Shown in pieces: positions 46,741-58,640 of a stretch of DNA of 64,000 nt; position 1 is the first letter of the stretch, and each line of letters starts with the position of its first letter. This DNA comes from Campylorhamphus procurvoides (Eukaryota > Chordata > Aves > Passeriformes > Dendrocolaptidae). Location of the stretch: contig WBMV01001233.1 of assembly GCA_013396655.1 (NCBI GenBank), forward strand, positions 310,533-374,532, read 5' to 3'. A program made the translations under genes and the position numbers. The notes beneath the pieces were generated by a model. The model was given only the letters and a program-made list of their open reading frames with translations, searched no databases and was not told where the DNA came from.

Positions 46741-49700
46741 TATCTTGAAAAGGTATGTTGTTATCTTGAAGTATCATTTATGTCCATACTTATTTCATCT
46801 TTGTTCCTTGGCATGTGGCCTTAATCCTCAAACTGTCTAAAAAGACTAATTAATCTAAAATTACCTACTGATCTCCCATGGTTGCATTAGCTTGATCTTC
46901 ACTATTACTATGGACATAACTCTTCAGAGAAGTGTTAACTATGTTTGAGGAGCTAATCCTGTTTTTGTTATTAAGAAGAATGATAAGGATGAGTTATAGT
47001 GATATAATTCTGGCACCTTGAAATACAAATTCTCAAGTGTTTTCTGCACTGCAATGATGCATTTGTTTGACTCAGACATGAATAATTCCTATTATTCAGT
47101 TATCACATTTTTGAGACTATAAATAATTAAAAAAATTAATTTTAAATCTGATTTATTTTCTTCCGAACTTCAAGGAATTTCGGTTACTATAGTATTGTTA
47201 CAAGTGAATGTGGGCCCGCAAACACATTCATGACTTAGAGGTCACATATGATAAATTCCACTGATAATTGCTGTTTGAGGTATCTCATTTCATCCATTTT
47301 TAATAGTTTTGGTACAGTCTTAATTGTTCATAAATCCGTTATCACAAAGAAGAAAAAGACTGGCTTTATAACATTACTCAGCTCTTAACCTCAGTCATGC
47401 AAGTACAGTTATCCATGTGTAAAGAACAGCCCAAATCTCTTAAATATATAATCTTACCATACTACTATCAGCTGCAGTCATCTGCATTGTGGTGCCCAAG
47501 CAATTCAAATATAGAAAGCTTTAAGTCTTTTTTGAAAAACGGTGACATTAATATACTTATTTAAAGTGAATTTTTAAGAAATTATACATGAAGGGTCTTT
47601 AACATTTTTAAGCAGTAGGCAAGAAATCTATCTCATAGCAAGCAGGCTTTATATAATTTTCAACAGACTGTAGAGAAGAAGATACTGGAGACAAACAGGG
47701 GAACAGTGTAATCAACCCTCAGTTCTCCAATTCCACCTACAGAGCAAAGAAATGGGCTTCAATTTTCCTTAAGCCAACAAGAACTGTGACTTAGGAAAAT
47801 GTCTACAACACAAAGTACAGAAATATTTTTTAAAGACTGATAAAACATTAGGGTACTCTGACAATCAAAAAAAAAAAAGAAGAAAATGTTCATAGAAAAC
47901 CCAAATTCAGATCTTTGTAGGAAATGGATAATTCTCAAAGAATTCAGATATTAATTTCAAATAATCACAATGTTGAAATGTTAAATATTTATCGAAGTTT
48001 TTCTGTTTTTGTGACTTCCCCCTCTTAACTGTGCATCATTATAATCTTATTCATTACCCCACTCGTAAGTTTTATAACATTATACCTCCTCTGTATCTCC
48101 ATGAACTATCTGTGACAATTTACTTTTTCTGTCTGATTAGTGAATCATATATCATCATACCTAAACAAGCAGTTAAGAGGCACATGCTAAAAATGTGCTA
48201 TAATTTATTCAATTGTAGTAAATATCTCACCATGCTCTTACAGTCTAAGAATAAAACAAAATATTACAACTCATTAAAAATAATATAACAATAAATATTC
48301 CTTTTAAAATATTTACCAACTACATGCAACTTTCTGCACCACAGAATTAAGGCAGGCTGCATAGACAGTACAATGCATTCAGGGATATTTTCTGCTTTGC
48401 CTAATAAAATAATATCACAATTTATTCTCATTTAAAATTTGAGGTCTAAAGCCACAAATGCATTTAGAAAACTTTTTATTTTTTTTCATCTAAATCAATG
48501 GGAAGCAGGTCCCTAAAAGAGTTACTGCCTATAATTTAGTAAGATATTTTAGTTATATTTGCCATCTGATGTTAGCCATTGTACAGCATCAATACGCAAG
48601 ATCAATATAATTTTCCATTTTCTACTCCTTATGGTGATCTTTATTGAAGACTTAATTTTTCTCTAAAAAAAATGAAACTCGTTAAATGGAGTTTGCAACA
48701 TATGAAAATATGCATTTTGCAATGATTTTTGTGCACTAACTGTAAAAACATCATAAGATTTTTAGATAGATTCCTCACTGCACATCCTTTCTAGAAGAAG
48801 GTTTCAGTCAGGGGGTGGTTGTGTAAGTGTAGCAAAGAATAGCCTATACACACTTCTTCCACATTTTCTGTTTTCTACAGGTCAACATGCTAATCTGTTT
48901 TCTTTTTGTGTATTTGTTTGTTTGTCTGTTTTCAGCTGCCTTTTCAGAATTTTAATACCTTCTATTCAATGGCTGCTGCAATAGTTAGCCTGAAAGGTCC
49001 TTGGATTTTACTGGAAACAGACAAACAGATCATTAAGATGCTTGAAATGAGACCATCTCATGGACAGACTACAGAAGCTCTGATGCATCTGCAACACTGA
49101 TAAATAATCATAAAGATGTGTTTACTACCTAATGTAAACCCAATGAATGAAAGGATTAGAGGCAGTCTTGCATACAGGTAACTGTTCGTGCACAAGGGAA
49201 TAATTTTATAACTTTTCTGAATCCATGTAAACCGAGTGAAATGCAACATTAAGCAGAATGATGAAGATTGTATAAGAATCAAAATGACCCTTCCACAAAA
49301 CCCCTTACATTTAAATTGATTTTGATTTTCTAGACCTGAAAAAACCCCCGTTCTCTTCTTCATTACTGTCCAGAAGATATATTGGACTAGTTCATCACTG
49401 GTTGCAGAAATAGTCTAAGAGGATAATTTGGAAAAAAGAGGATGATTTGCACCAACTATATTACATGGCTGTAGTATGTGATAATTTATTTAAATGACAC
49501 TTGCTAGAGACTATATTTTTATTTAGCTTAAAACTGGTTCTTGTGTCATGAAACAGAACAAAATAAGATTGTATTTATCGAAGAAAGGAATGGATTTCAG
49601 GAACCTTCTCAGGAGCAGAACTAACAAGCAATGTGACTTGGAATCAAATATATTACTTGGAGACTGTTTTGCAAATCTGTTAAGAGTCAAAGCTTTATTA

Positions 49701-51494
49701 AATTTGCTTTGAAAACTGCATCAGAAATCATTAATACTTAAATATTAACTTTGGGTTAAAATTGCTAATGTCATGTCAGAAGAGGTAGAAACTAGCCTCT
49801 TGCAGTTTTATTATAAGGGTTAAAAAAAATGGTAAAATTTTTTAAAAAAAATTTTAGCTATGTTGAGTTACATAAATTATCCACATCATCCTAAGTGAAG
49901 ATTGCTTTTTTAACTCAATAAGTACAATGCAGCATTTTCTAAATAATCAGCAATTTTCCCTCTTGAGTTGTCTGAAAAAGACTCTGAATTCAGAGACCAT
50001 CTAGCAAAATCTTGCTTAGCTGTGAAAATAAGCCTGAGGATGCTCTGCCAAGCATTGCAACAAACTAGCTAAATCATTTGCTATAACCCACAACAGAAAG
50101 GCTTCTAAATGGAAGACGATATGGGCTGGAAGCCTTTTCCTGACTAGCAAAAATAGCAGCAGGACAGGGACAAATAGATAAAAGATTTCCGAGAGCCATA
50201 CTGTACTCCCCAGATGAATAAGGGCATCCTGTTATTCACTTTCTAATGACATTTTGCAACATACTACTTGAGTTTTATTTCTGAAGATTTTATTTATTTT
50301 GAAATATTGCTTAAACATAAAAATAAGACCTGAAGTATTCCTGTTTCTCTCCAATCAGATAACATTATGTCAATAATATTATAATACATAACATAATACA
50401 TCAATTAAAAAATGAAAATTAGGGTATTTAAGGTTATACAACAATTGCTTTTGCAAGGTTTGAACTACGATATGTTTATGGTTTTCTGTTTCAGATCTGA
50501 CATGTTCTTTGGATGCATCTGGAGTCTAAAATATAGAAATAGAGACAGGTAGAAATCTTTAAATTGGCTTTTTTTTTTCTTTTTTTATTGCTCTCAGCAG
50601 TCAAATAGCTTCCCATGGGCATCTTTATCCCATTCCTATTTCACTGAATAAAAACACTGGAAATGAACAAAAAAAGAGTAAATGCAGGTGCACATGATTA
50701 CTTGTCTCTGACCCTTCTGCTTTCTCTTCCATGCTGAGATTTCAGAAGAAGATTGACAAACAGTTTACACAGCAACGAAATCAATAGTTGTGCATTTATC
50801 ACTATTATTTTTGTACATCAAGCTTTATCAAATAACCTTGAGAGGAAAAAAAGAAATACTTGAAATTCTAAACTCTAAGCTCACGAAATCTATCATGCTA
50901 ATTTTAAACATTCCTAGAAGTCTTTTAATTTAATTAAATTACATATTGTGTCTAAACTTAAGCCTGATAATTGTAGGATCTTGATCTAAACAACTAAATA
51001 TACCTAAATGTACCTCAGTTCTGACACTCAGTTTTAGGACTTATGTAAGCAAACATAAATAAGTAAATAAATAAATAGCTTGCTCATATGTATGTTGTAT
51101 AGTTCTGTATGAAGCAAGAAAAGCAAAAAGAGTTAGTTCATTTTCACTTCTGATTCTGTTAGCTATAGAAAGATTTGAGAACAATCATGATGCAACCATT
51201 ATGTCTTCTTCCACTGCATTCTGTAGTAGAAGAAAGGATACAGTGTTCTTGGCAGATGAGAAGCAATTCCATTGAAAACACTCATGTAAAAATGCTTAGA
51301 GGCCAGGGAATAAGACTATGACAATGCCTAAGATGCAGTGTTCCTTTTCATGACATTTACAGTCACTTCCCAATTTGCACTAGGACCTTCTCCTACATTT
51401 TCTTCTCCCCAAAGACAGAACTTGAACATGCTGTCTCCACATTAGTGCTTCTGCTTATCTTTGAGGAAACAAACATACCATGTCAAGTCTTCAT
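46741..51494. other. Long AT-rich unique stretch, no gene seen
   Basis: I find no transposon or gene. A 64-codon frame at 48906-49100 follows TTTTCAG and looks faintly exon-like but has no donor site and no recognisable motif. Confidence 0.55.
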
Positions 51495-51675
51495 TTGTCT
51501 TCGTTCTTTTTCTCCTTCCCTTCCTCCCTCCCTCCCTCACTCCCTTGCTCCCTTCCTCGCCTTCCTCCCCTTCATTTCCTGTCTTTCCTTACTTTTTCTC
51601 TCTCCCTTTCTTTCTGTTTGTCTCTTTTGCCCTTGATTACTTTCTCTCTCTTTCATTCTTTCTTTCACTCCCTAA
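51495..51675 (+). repeat. Long polypyrimidine tract
   Basis: About 180 bases in which the plus strand is nearly all C and T (TTCC, CTCCC, CTTTC units). Three overlapping frames across it are compositional. It would be highly polypurine on the minus strand and might form triplex DNA. Confidence 0.85.
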
Positions 51676-54242
51676 ACTTTGATGGAAAAGAAAAAAACTT
51701 TTTTGGTTTTAGAAAACTGAAGTTTATGTTGCATGATTTGTTACTTCCTTCCTTTTTTAACTCCTCTGATTATTATAGGTAACTGTAGAAGCTTCATCCT
51801 AGCCCCACTGAAGTGAAGGCAAATTTTAATGTCTTCTATTAATTTTGGAGCTCACCCTTATTAGTCTTCTGAATATTTTTGATTGCAGTTTTTTTCAGGG
51901 TTAACAAAATTAAAGTGAAGAAATAGCAGTGCATAAGAACTCTTGCTAAAAGTATACATGAAAAAAAAATTATAAGACTGAGTTATATAATCAATACCTA
52001 CACTATACTCAAGGATTATCTCAAAGTTGTAACAGTGTCACTGGTAATGCTGATAGCATCAGCATTACTTAATATATTTGCTTGTATGTCTTGGATTCTT
52101 ACCAAGAAGATTTAAAAGCCTTTTCTTTTTATGAAAGTAGTATCTCACTCATTGCAAATGAAGTTTCTTTTTCTAACTGTAACATAAAAGTGGAAAAGAG
52201 GTATTTTTGTGTTAAAGGAAAATATATTTGTTCAAGACTAATGATTCTTTAGGGATTGTGGTCTCAGCTGTTAACAATTTAAAAAGGAAATCAAGGAAGA
52301 AAAGAAAAGAAAAGAAAAGAAAAGAAAAGAAAGAAAAAAGAAAAAGAAAAGACTGTGAAAGTTTGGGGAGAAAAGCAGCATACCTGTGACCTTATATGAG
52401 ATGGAAACAGAGAGATGAAAGTCATTGCTGCATTGCATTATGATAGAGGTCCCTGGTGGCAAAGACCTTGGAAAGGTACCATATGAAAACCTGTAAGCTG
52501 AGAAGAAATTTCATCCTTATTATTTCATAAACAGAACTACTTCTTGCAGGGAATTATACTATGTCCCACTGCACAGAGGGAGGATTGGCAACACATAAGG
52601 AGAAACAACTGTCATCAAGCAAATGAGTGATACAAAATGGGAGAGTGTTATTAGTGTTCCAGTAAGAAGTATGTCCATGTTTTCACCATTCCCCCAGAGT
52701 CATCCACTGTTTCTTGCCTGAGGGTAAAAGGAAGGAACATTGTGTCCCTGCCTCTTTCTTTCTTTCTTTCCCTCCCTGGGAAATGTATCTCTCCTTTTCA
52801 ATCTTTCCAACCACAAATTCTTTATCTAGTGACTCTCGAAAAAACAAACCAATACAAAGAATTCCAGAAGGGCAGGAACACCTCTGGAGTGTAAGTTTAA
52901 GGCATACTACTGCAAAAAATATCCCTTTACACCACTGCACACAGGCACCAAATAAGTGCATTCAACATAGAAAGCAGAGACTATCAGCATGAATTTCATG
53001 GGGGAAAAAAGAACAAGATCTCATTTTCTTCTTTTGTTGTGATACTCCAATGCTACATGCTGCCAGATCCTTCTCTTAAATTGCTCTCTAACAGCTAGAT
53101 GCCCTCCACAAAGCTGTCACCAGAGAAGAATAGCAAACACCAAGGCTGTTTTCGTTTGTTTAAGCTCCTGCTGTGCTGCTTGTCTCCAGTATCAAAGCAT
53201 TCCTTTTTCAGAACAAATTTCTTTTAACATATTGTTCTCCCTTTCTAAGATTCTGCTTGGTTCACATAACAAAGTCTCCACTAAACACTCATTGATTTAT
53301 TGAAAGTTACATTTTCAAAAAGGAAGAAAATACACATATATAGATTTTCACATACATGATCAGAAAGCAAGCACTGATGTATTGGTAACATATGATCCCA
53401 AAACATTATTAGTAACTTATCTTAACCTTACTACCATGAAATGATGTTATGGTCTATTTCGGTTGCTTCCATATCAGAATTACACCTTTAAACCTTCTGC
53501 TTCCAAACCTTAAAACAGGTTCCTTTTACAACCTACGTAGTTTAATACAATAAGGATCAATCTCTGAAGATAATTCTGCAAATATAAACAGTAATGTCAG
53601 TATAAAAAAAAGTAGACAATGTCTTGTAACATTACATGTCAGAGCTAGTGATATTCATGTTGTGAATCCCTACAGACCTTGTTCAACTTTCTCACTTTAT
53701 GGAATATTAATAAATATGCAACACAACACAGTAAACTTGAGGTACTAATAAAGAGTGGGATCAACATTGTTAAAAAAATTCAGAATAAGTAATTGTTTAA
53801 TAAATTTTTAATTTTTATATTTATTAACATACACTTTGGAATATGAGATACATTAATAAAAAAATGGAACCAGTAAGGAGATATACCCCAGAAAGAAAGC
53901 ATGACCCTACCTGCAGTTTATTTTTTATCTCACAAATGGCAGTCACAAACCTGTACTATATATTAGCACTGTAGTGAGAGAACACTGCTTGATTCAGTCA
54001 ATAATGTCCTTCCACTCAGAAGTTTCAGGGCAGTATATTCCATTGTGTCTTCCCGGCCTTATTAGTTTTTTTTTATCATGTCTTTCCTACTTTATTTGTG
54101 ACTGGCTCAGCAAGTCAACATGATGAAAACAAATGTTATTAGACCTTTGTTTTCACACTGAAATCCCAGAAAGGGAGCTCTTCTGCTTAAAGCTCTAATT
54201 GCTTTAACAGCACATCTTTCAGCACTTGTTCTTGTGGGTTTG
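51676..54242. other. AT-rich non-coding DNA, no gene seen
   Basis: Holds the (GAAAA)n array at 52292-52352. Frames of 92 codons on both strands near 52683-52992 have no motif. Confidence 0.5.
52292..52352 (+). repeat. (GAAAA)n simple repeat
   Basis: About seven clean GAAAA units followed by degenerate GAAA and GAAAAA units. A microsatellite-type array, likely length-polymorphic. Confidence 0.93.
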
Positions 54243-54355
54243 ATTCTGCACCCCTACTAAGCTTGAGTAGTACTGTTCTTCTGAGAAGTTGCATTGATAC
54301 CCAGGAGCCTCTTCTCACTACTAAGTGCTTCTCAGCAGGAGTAAGAATTGTAGAA
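54243..54355. repeat. Imperfect palindromic repeat, MITE-like
   Basis: The left arm, starting TTCTGCACCCCTACTAAGCT and then TGAGTAGTACT, pairs imperfectly with the reverse complement of the right arm, TTCTACAATTCTTACTCCTG and then CTGAGAAGCACT, around a centre near 54300. The GATTCTGCA...ACTC...GAGTAGTAC layout resembles an old palindromic repeat scattered through reptile and bird genomes. I cannot name it with certainty. Confidence 0.45.
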
Positions 54356-54901
54356 CTGAGCAGTGTGAGGTTATTTCAAAAGGGCAAAGCAACTAGGCAC
54401 AGATTCCAGTGAAAGGGAACACAAGCTTTGCTTATCTCACATTAGCCTTCCACACACAGCTATCGCCCCTACCCACCCCCACTGCTCTTCAGTTCCAAGT
54501 CTCTCAAGCACAAAATAAACAGAATTCTAGTAAGTTGGAAACAGCCAATTCAGCCAGTGCTGTGGTTCATTTTTAACCCAGTGCATATTATTCAGGATAC
54601 TTCTATACTGTGTAAAAAGTACAACTTCAAGTGTTGCAGAACTCCTGGTTTGCTCTCTCAAGATAATTTTGTTGACCCAGTCTCCATTAAAGTTGTTAAA
54701 TTAGACCAACAAATGAGAATAATTTATGAAAAATTAAAACGCTTTGCCACAGTATTTTACATATAGCATTTGATTTTCAGAAGGATTTAAGTCAGTCTTC
54801 CAGCTCTCCTTCAAAATTTAGCAGAATTATGTGGCAGTGGGCCTGTGAAGAAAATGAAGAAACCAGCCAAAGTGCCTTAAAAACTGAGACTTTTACTATA
54901 T
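54356..54901. other. AT-rich non-coding DNA
   Basis: Nothing recognised; the 69-codon frame at 54557-54766 lacks motifs. Confidence 0.45.
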
Positions 54902-55250
54902 TGTAAAATGGATTCTTTGCCTTTTTTTTTCCCTGAATCACCTTTCTCCTTCCCAAGACCCCTTGAGAAAACTCTTATCTCCCTAGCTTAGTATGCAGCA
55001 ATTTGCCTTGGCAGGACTATATGAAGTCCCCCTACTGGGTCCTTAGTTAACCCTTTCCCTATTGGTTGTTATCCCTCGATTTCTATTGGTTGTACTCAAA
55101 ATTCCCTAAAGCCCTTTAAATACCCCTGACCATGTGAATAAACTCTCTCTCTGCTTTCCCCTCCTGCAATTTCTGTGTACCTCTTTCCTGGGACATCTCA
55201 GGGACCACGTGGCCGGGGAAGGGGGAGCATTCCACCATGCTGTCGCCGCA
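54902..55250 (+). mobile_element. Compact ERV LTR (family A-like)
   Basis: A TGTAAAATGG start and a GTCGCCGCA end with the same plan as the LTRs at 3944 and 7668: two ATTGGTTG boxes (55060-55093), CCTTTAAATACCCC as TATA (about 55116-55125), AATAAA (55137-55142), then a CT-rich segment and a GC-rich end with CACGTGGCCGGGGAAGGG. Sequence similarity to family A is partial, so it is a related family rather than a third copy. No target-site duplication or viral coding region is visible. Confidence 0.68.
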
Positions 55251-56589
55251 TTAGGTATCTAACAAATCACCTAAAGGAAGTGACATATAAACACATGTCT
55301 CTGGATGTGAAAGTCTATTATATAAACCAGAAAATTGCCAGTTGATTCCTCCAATAAATAAGATATCTCTAGTTGGAAACATAATCTGTAATAGAATCAG
55401 ATAAAGGTGAGAAAGCAGCAGGAAACAGACCAATACTAAGATGCCAGTTCTGTTTGGGGTTTTCCTTTTTTGTTGTTTGTTTGTTTGTTTTTTCTGGTCA
55501 TGGGAAAATAAAGGTATTTGAATGCAGATAGAGTAGTTCCCTAGAAGAATTGTATGGCATTCCCTGTCGTCACAAGCTCACTTACCTCCACAGAGCACTG
55601 CACTCTCAGCTTCATACACTCAGAGATTCACAAAATCCTTGTACTGATGGCCAGAATTGTTCCCCAAATTGCAACTTCAAGAAGATCTTAATGTCAAGAA
55701 AAAGAACTGAGTGATAGAAACACTTTTTTATTAAGTCATTAATGGATATAAATCATGTTTCACACCGTTCATGATTTTCACGTGAAATTCAGATCACTTA
55801 GTTAAAATTAAATCCTTAAAATACAACTATATTTTTTCATTCATCAGAAGAGATTTTACACTTACATTAAAAATATAGATGTAAAAATAAGGTAATTCTT
55901 TCATAATGTTTAGTACACAGGATTACAATATTGCATAAAATAAAAAATAGCAAATTCTACACACATAGTCAAATACATTCATAAGCTCCTTTTAATCCTG
56001 CATTGTTTTGAAGAAGGCAACATAAATAAAAAATGTTGACATTAATGCCTCTTGAAATCATTGGTAAGATGCAGTGGAGGCTGTGATAATATATCTTATA
56101 TATGTCAATATGTAACAATTATTATTTTTATTATTATCTAGCTTTCAGGAAAATCTTAGGCATATTTTATGCTCACCTCAAAGGATAGCTATCTAAAAAC
56201 ATCCAGAATCTAATTCTTTACCTCAAAATGTCAAAACTCAAACCACTTAGCTCAACAGGTGTTTGGTTATATTTTTGAAATTCCCCAAGACTTTATGAAC
56301 TGTCAGTATCCTCTAAACTTGCATACTGCAGACTACTAAGACAGCTACTGTAGTGAACCATGTTTTTCTTTCTACACTAATTTTGTAATGAGGATCTACA
56401 GATATTTTGTGATCAGTCACAAAAGCTAGTTCCTGATTTCCTAATCTTAATTCAGATTGGATGTTTATATCTTCAGGAAAAGCCTGTGCGGGAGACACCA
56501 TTTTATTTTCTTTTTCTGTACTGGTGGCTGACTCCCTTCCAAAACTTCACATTGCATCTCGCTGAAGCAAGAACAAAGTTTTCTGCATA
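55251..56589. other. AT-rich non-coding DNA, no gene seen
   Basis: Contains a G/T-rich tract at 55455-55492 (TTGTTTGTTTGTTTG). Otherwise nothing recognised. Confidence 0.5.
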
Positions 56590-56775
56590 GGGGTTTTTAT
56601 TGTATTTTTATTATTATTATTATTATTGGGGATTTGGGGGGGGGGGTTGGAATTTTGGGTTTGTGCTGGGAATCTGGATTTTTTTGTTTGTTTGTTTCTG
56701 ATTTTGTTGTTTGTTTGGGGATTTTTGTTTTGTTTTGTTTGATGGGTTTTTTGTTGGTTTTTTTTTTTTTCCGGA
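56590..56775 (+). repeat. G/T-rich low-complexity block with long G runs
   Basis: Plus strand almost free of C: (TTA)n at 56607-56627, GGGG (56628-56631), an 11-G run (56636-56646), GGG and further GTTT/GGTTT units to about 56770. Four or more G runs within 45 bases (56628-56670) could form a G-quadruplex. The 87-codon frame across it is compositional. Confidence 0.8.
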
Positions 56776-56942
56776 TGCAGATACCTGAGTCAGTCATCTC
56801 AATCAGGGAAAGGTTTCTCGGTGTTTGTGGTTTTTTCCATATTCCTAACACTATGGATTACTCTCATTTTGTTTTTTTTAATTACCCTGATTACTAACAA
56901 TTATGTTTACTATGTTTTCCTTTTGTCTCCATTTTTTTATGT

Positions 56943-58640
56943 TGCAGTGCCCAAAACTGCACACAATATGCAAGGTGAGGCCACCCCAGTGCGGACCAGA
57001 GAGGGATAATCTCCTCCCTCGGCCAGTTGGCGATGCTTTGCCTGATGCCCTCCAGGACACAGTTGCCCCTCCTGGCTGCCAGGGCACTGCTGCCTCATGT
57101 TCACCTTGACTTCGACCAGGATCTCCAGGTCCCTTTCCATGGCACTGCTTTCCAGCATCCCATTCCCCAGCCTATATGAACATCCAGGATTGCCCCATCC
57201 CAGGTGCAGAATCTGGCAGCTTCCTTTGTTGAATTTCATACAGATGGTGACTCTTCAACTTGATAATTTGTTGAGGTCTCTCTGCAAGGCCTCTCTACCT
57301 TTGAGGGAGTCATCAGCTCCTCCCAGTTTTGTATCATCTGCAAACTTGCTCAGTATCCCTTCCAGTTCTGCATCCAAGTCATTTATGAAGATGTTGAAGA
57401 GCACAGGGCCTAAGATGGAGCCCTGTGGAACCTCATTAGTGACAGGTCACCAGTCTGATATTACCCCATTCCCTATTACCCTCTTTGTTCGACCCGTGAA
57501 ACAATTGCTCATCCACTGCATGATGTGTTTATCCAGCTGTGTGCTGGATATTTTGTCCAGAAGGATTCTGGGAGAGACAGTATCAAAAGCTTAGTGAAAT
57601 ATGAAATCAACTGGCTTCCCTTGATCAGCACGGTGGGTTATCTTGCCATACAGAGAAATCAGTTTTGATAATCAGGATTTTTCTCTCATGAAGCTGTGCT
57701 GGCTGTGACCAATGACTGTGTTGTCTCTCAGGTGTTTTTCAATACTCCCCAGAATAATCTCTATAACCTTACCAGGCATCAAAGTGAGATTGACAGGCCT
57801 GTAGTTTCCAGGGTCCTCCTTCTTGCCCTTCTTGAAAACCAGGACAACATTTGCAAGCTTCCAGTCAGCTGGAACCTCTCTGGATTCCCAAGACTGATCA
57901 AAAATCATAGAGAGAGGTTTTGTGGTGACATCAGCTAGCTCTTTGAGGATCCTGGGATGAATCCCATCATGTTCCATAGATTTGTAGGGATCCAGCTTGA
58001 GCAGGAGATCCCACACAATTTCAGGGTTCACTGTGACTTGATTATTCTCACAGTCATGGTCCTCCAGCTCAGGGCACCAACACCCCCTTGTTCCATCATC
58101 CGTATCAAAGACTGAGGCAAAGAAAGTGTTAGACACCTCTGTTTTGTCTCTGTCCCTGTTTGTGAGGTCACCATTCTCATCCTGTAATGGGCCAATGATA
58201 TTTCTATATTGCATATTGACATTAATATACTTGAAAAAACTCTTTTGATTGTCTGCCACATTTCTGTCCAGCTTCAGCTCCAGTTGAGCTTTGGCTGCAC
58301 AATTTTTCTCCCTACAATGGCAAGCAGCATCTCTGAATTCTTCCCATATCACTTGACCTTGCTTCCACTGGGCATACACCTTCCTTTTTTGCACTATTCA
58401 GACAATCTGGCCTTCTTCACCTGCTTGACTTCCCATATATGGGAATTGCCTGCTCCTGTGCCCTTAGGAAGGGATGTTTGAAAAGTAACCAGCACTGATG
58501 GAAGCCAGCACCTGCAGAAACATTTTCCCAGGGGTCCTTACTCAGTAATTCTCTGAGCAGCCTGAAGACTGCTCTGCCCATGTCACCACTGGCAAGCCTA
58601 GTTTTGTCCCTTTCCCCTTTCCAAGCTTATTTAAAGCTTT
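56943..58640 (-). mobile_element. Long CR1 LINE, 5'-extended, minus strand
   Basis: The longest CR1 here. Going 5' to 3' on the minus strand: linker after the endonuclease (LLRELLSKDPWENVSAGAGF and CWLLFKH, about 58500-58600), the 240-codon open region (57672-58394), the RT catalytic block LSKFADDT (57331-57353, FADD retained), ILHLGWGNPG (57190-57215), ERDLEILVEV and the end at about 56943 within the CVQFW-equivalent region. The last ~350 bases including the octamer tail are missing, so the element is truncated at its 3' side, unusual for CR1. Frameshifts separate the blocks. Confidence 0.92.
57672..58394 (-). pseudogene. CR1 ORF2 fragment, pre-RT linker to RT (240 codons)
   Basis: The longest open frame in the window. 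Residues 1-60 read VYAQWKQGQVIWEEFRDAA and KAQLELKLDRNVADNQKSFF, the linker between endonuclease and RT. About 75-110 hold NGDLTNRDRDKTEVSNTFFA and SVFDTDD. Residues 187-196 are FKKGKKEDPG and 197-204 NYRPVNLT, the first RT motif, ending SQHSFMREKS (family SQHGFTKGKS). The catalytic FADD lies downstream in another frame. The frame lacks the endonuclease and the palm core, so it cannot be active; its openness suggests a moderately young insertion. Confidence 0.92.

Noticed and set aside
48906..49100. Coding exon after TTTTCAG
   Set aside because: No donor site follows, no known motif, and the frame is only 64 codons in AT-rich DNA.
51445..51782. Three overlapping frames of 63-100 codons
   Set aside because: They translate a polypyrimidine tract (S, P, L, F only).
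56634..56897. 87-codon hydrophobic frame as a membrane protein
   Set aside because: The F/L/V-rich translation comes from the G/T-rich low-complexity block.
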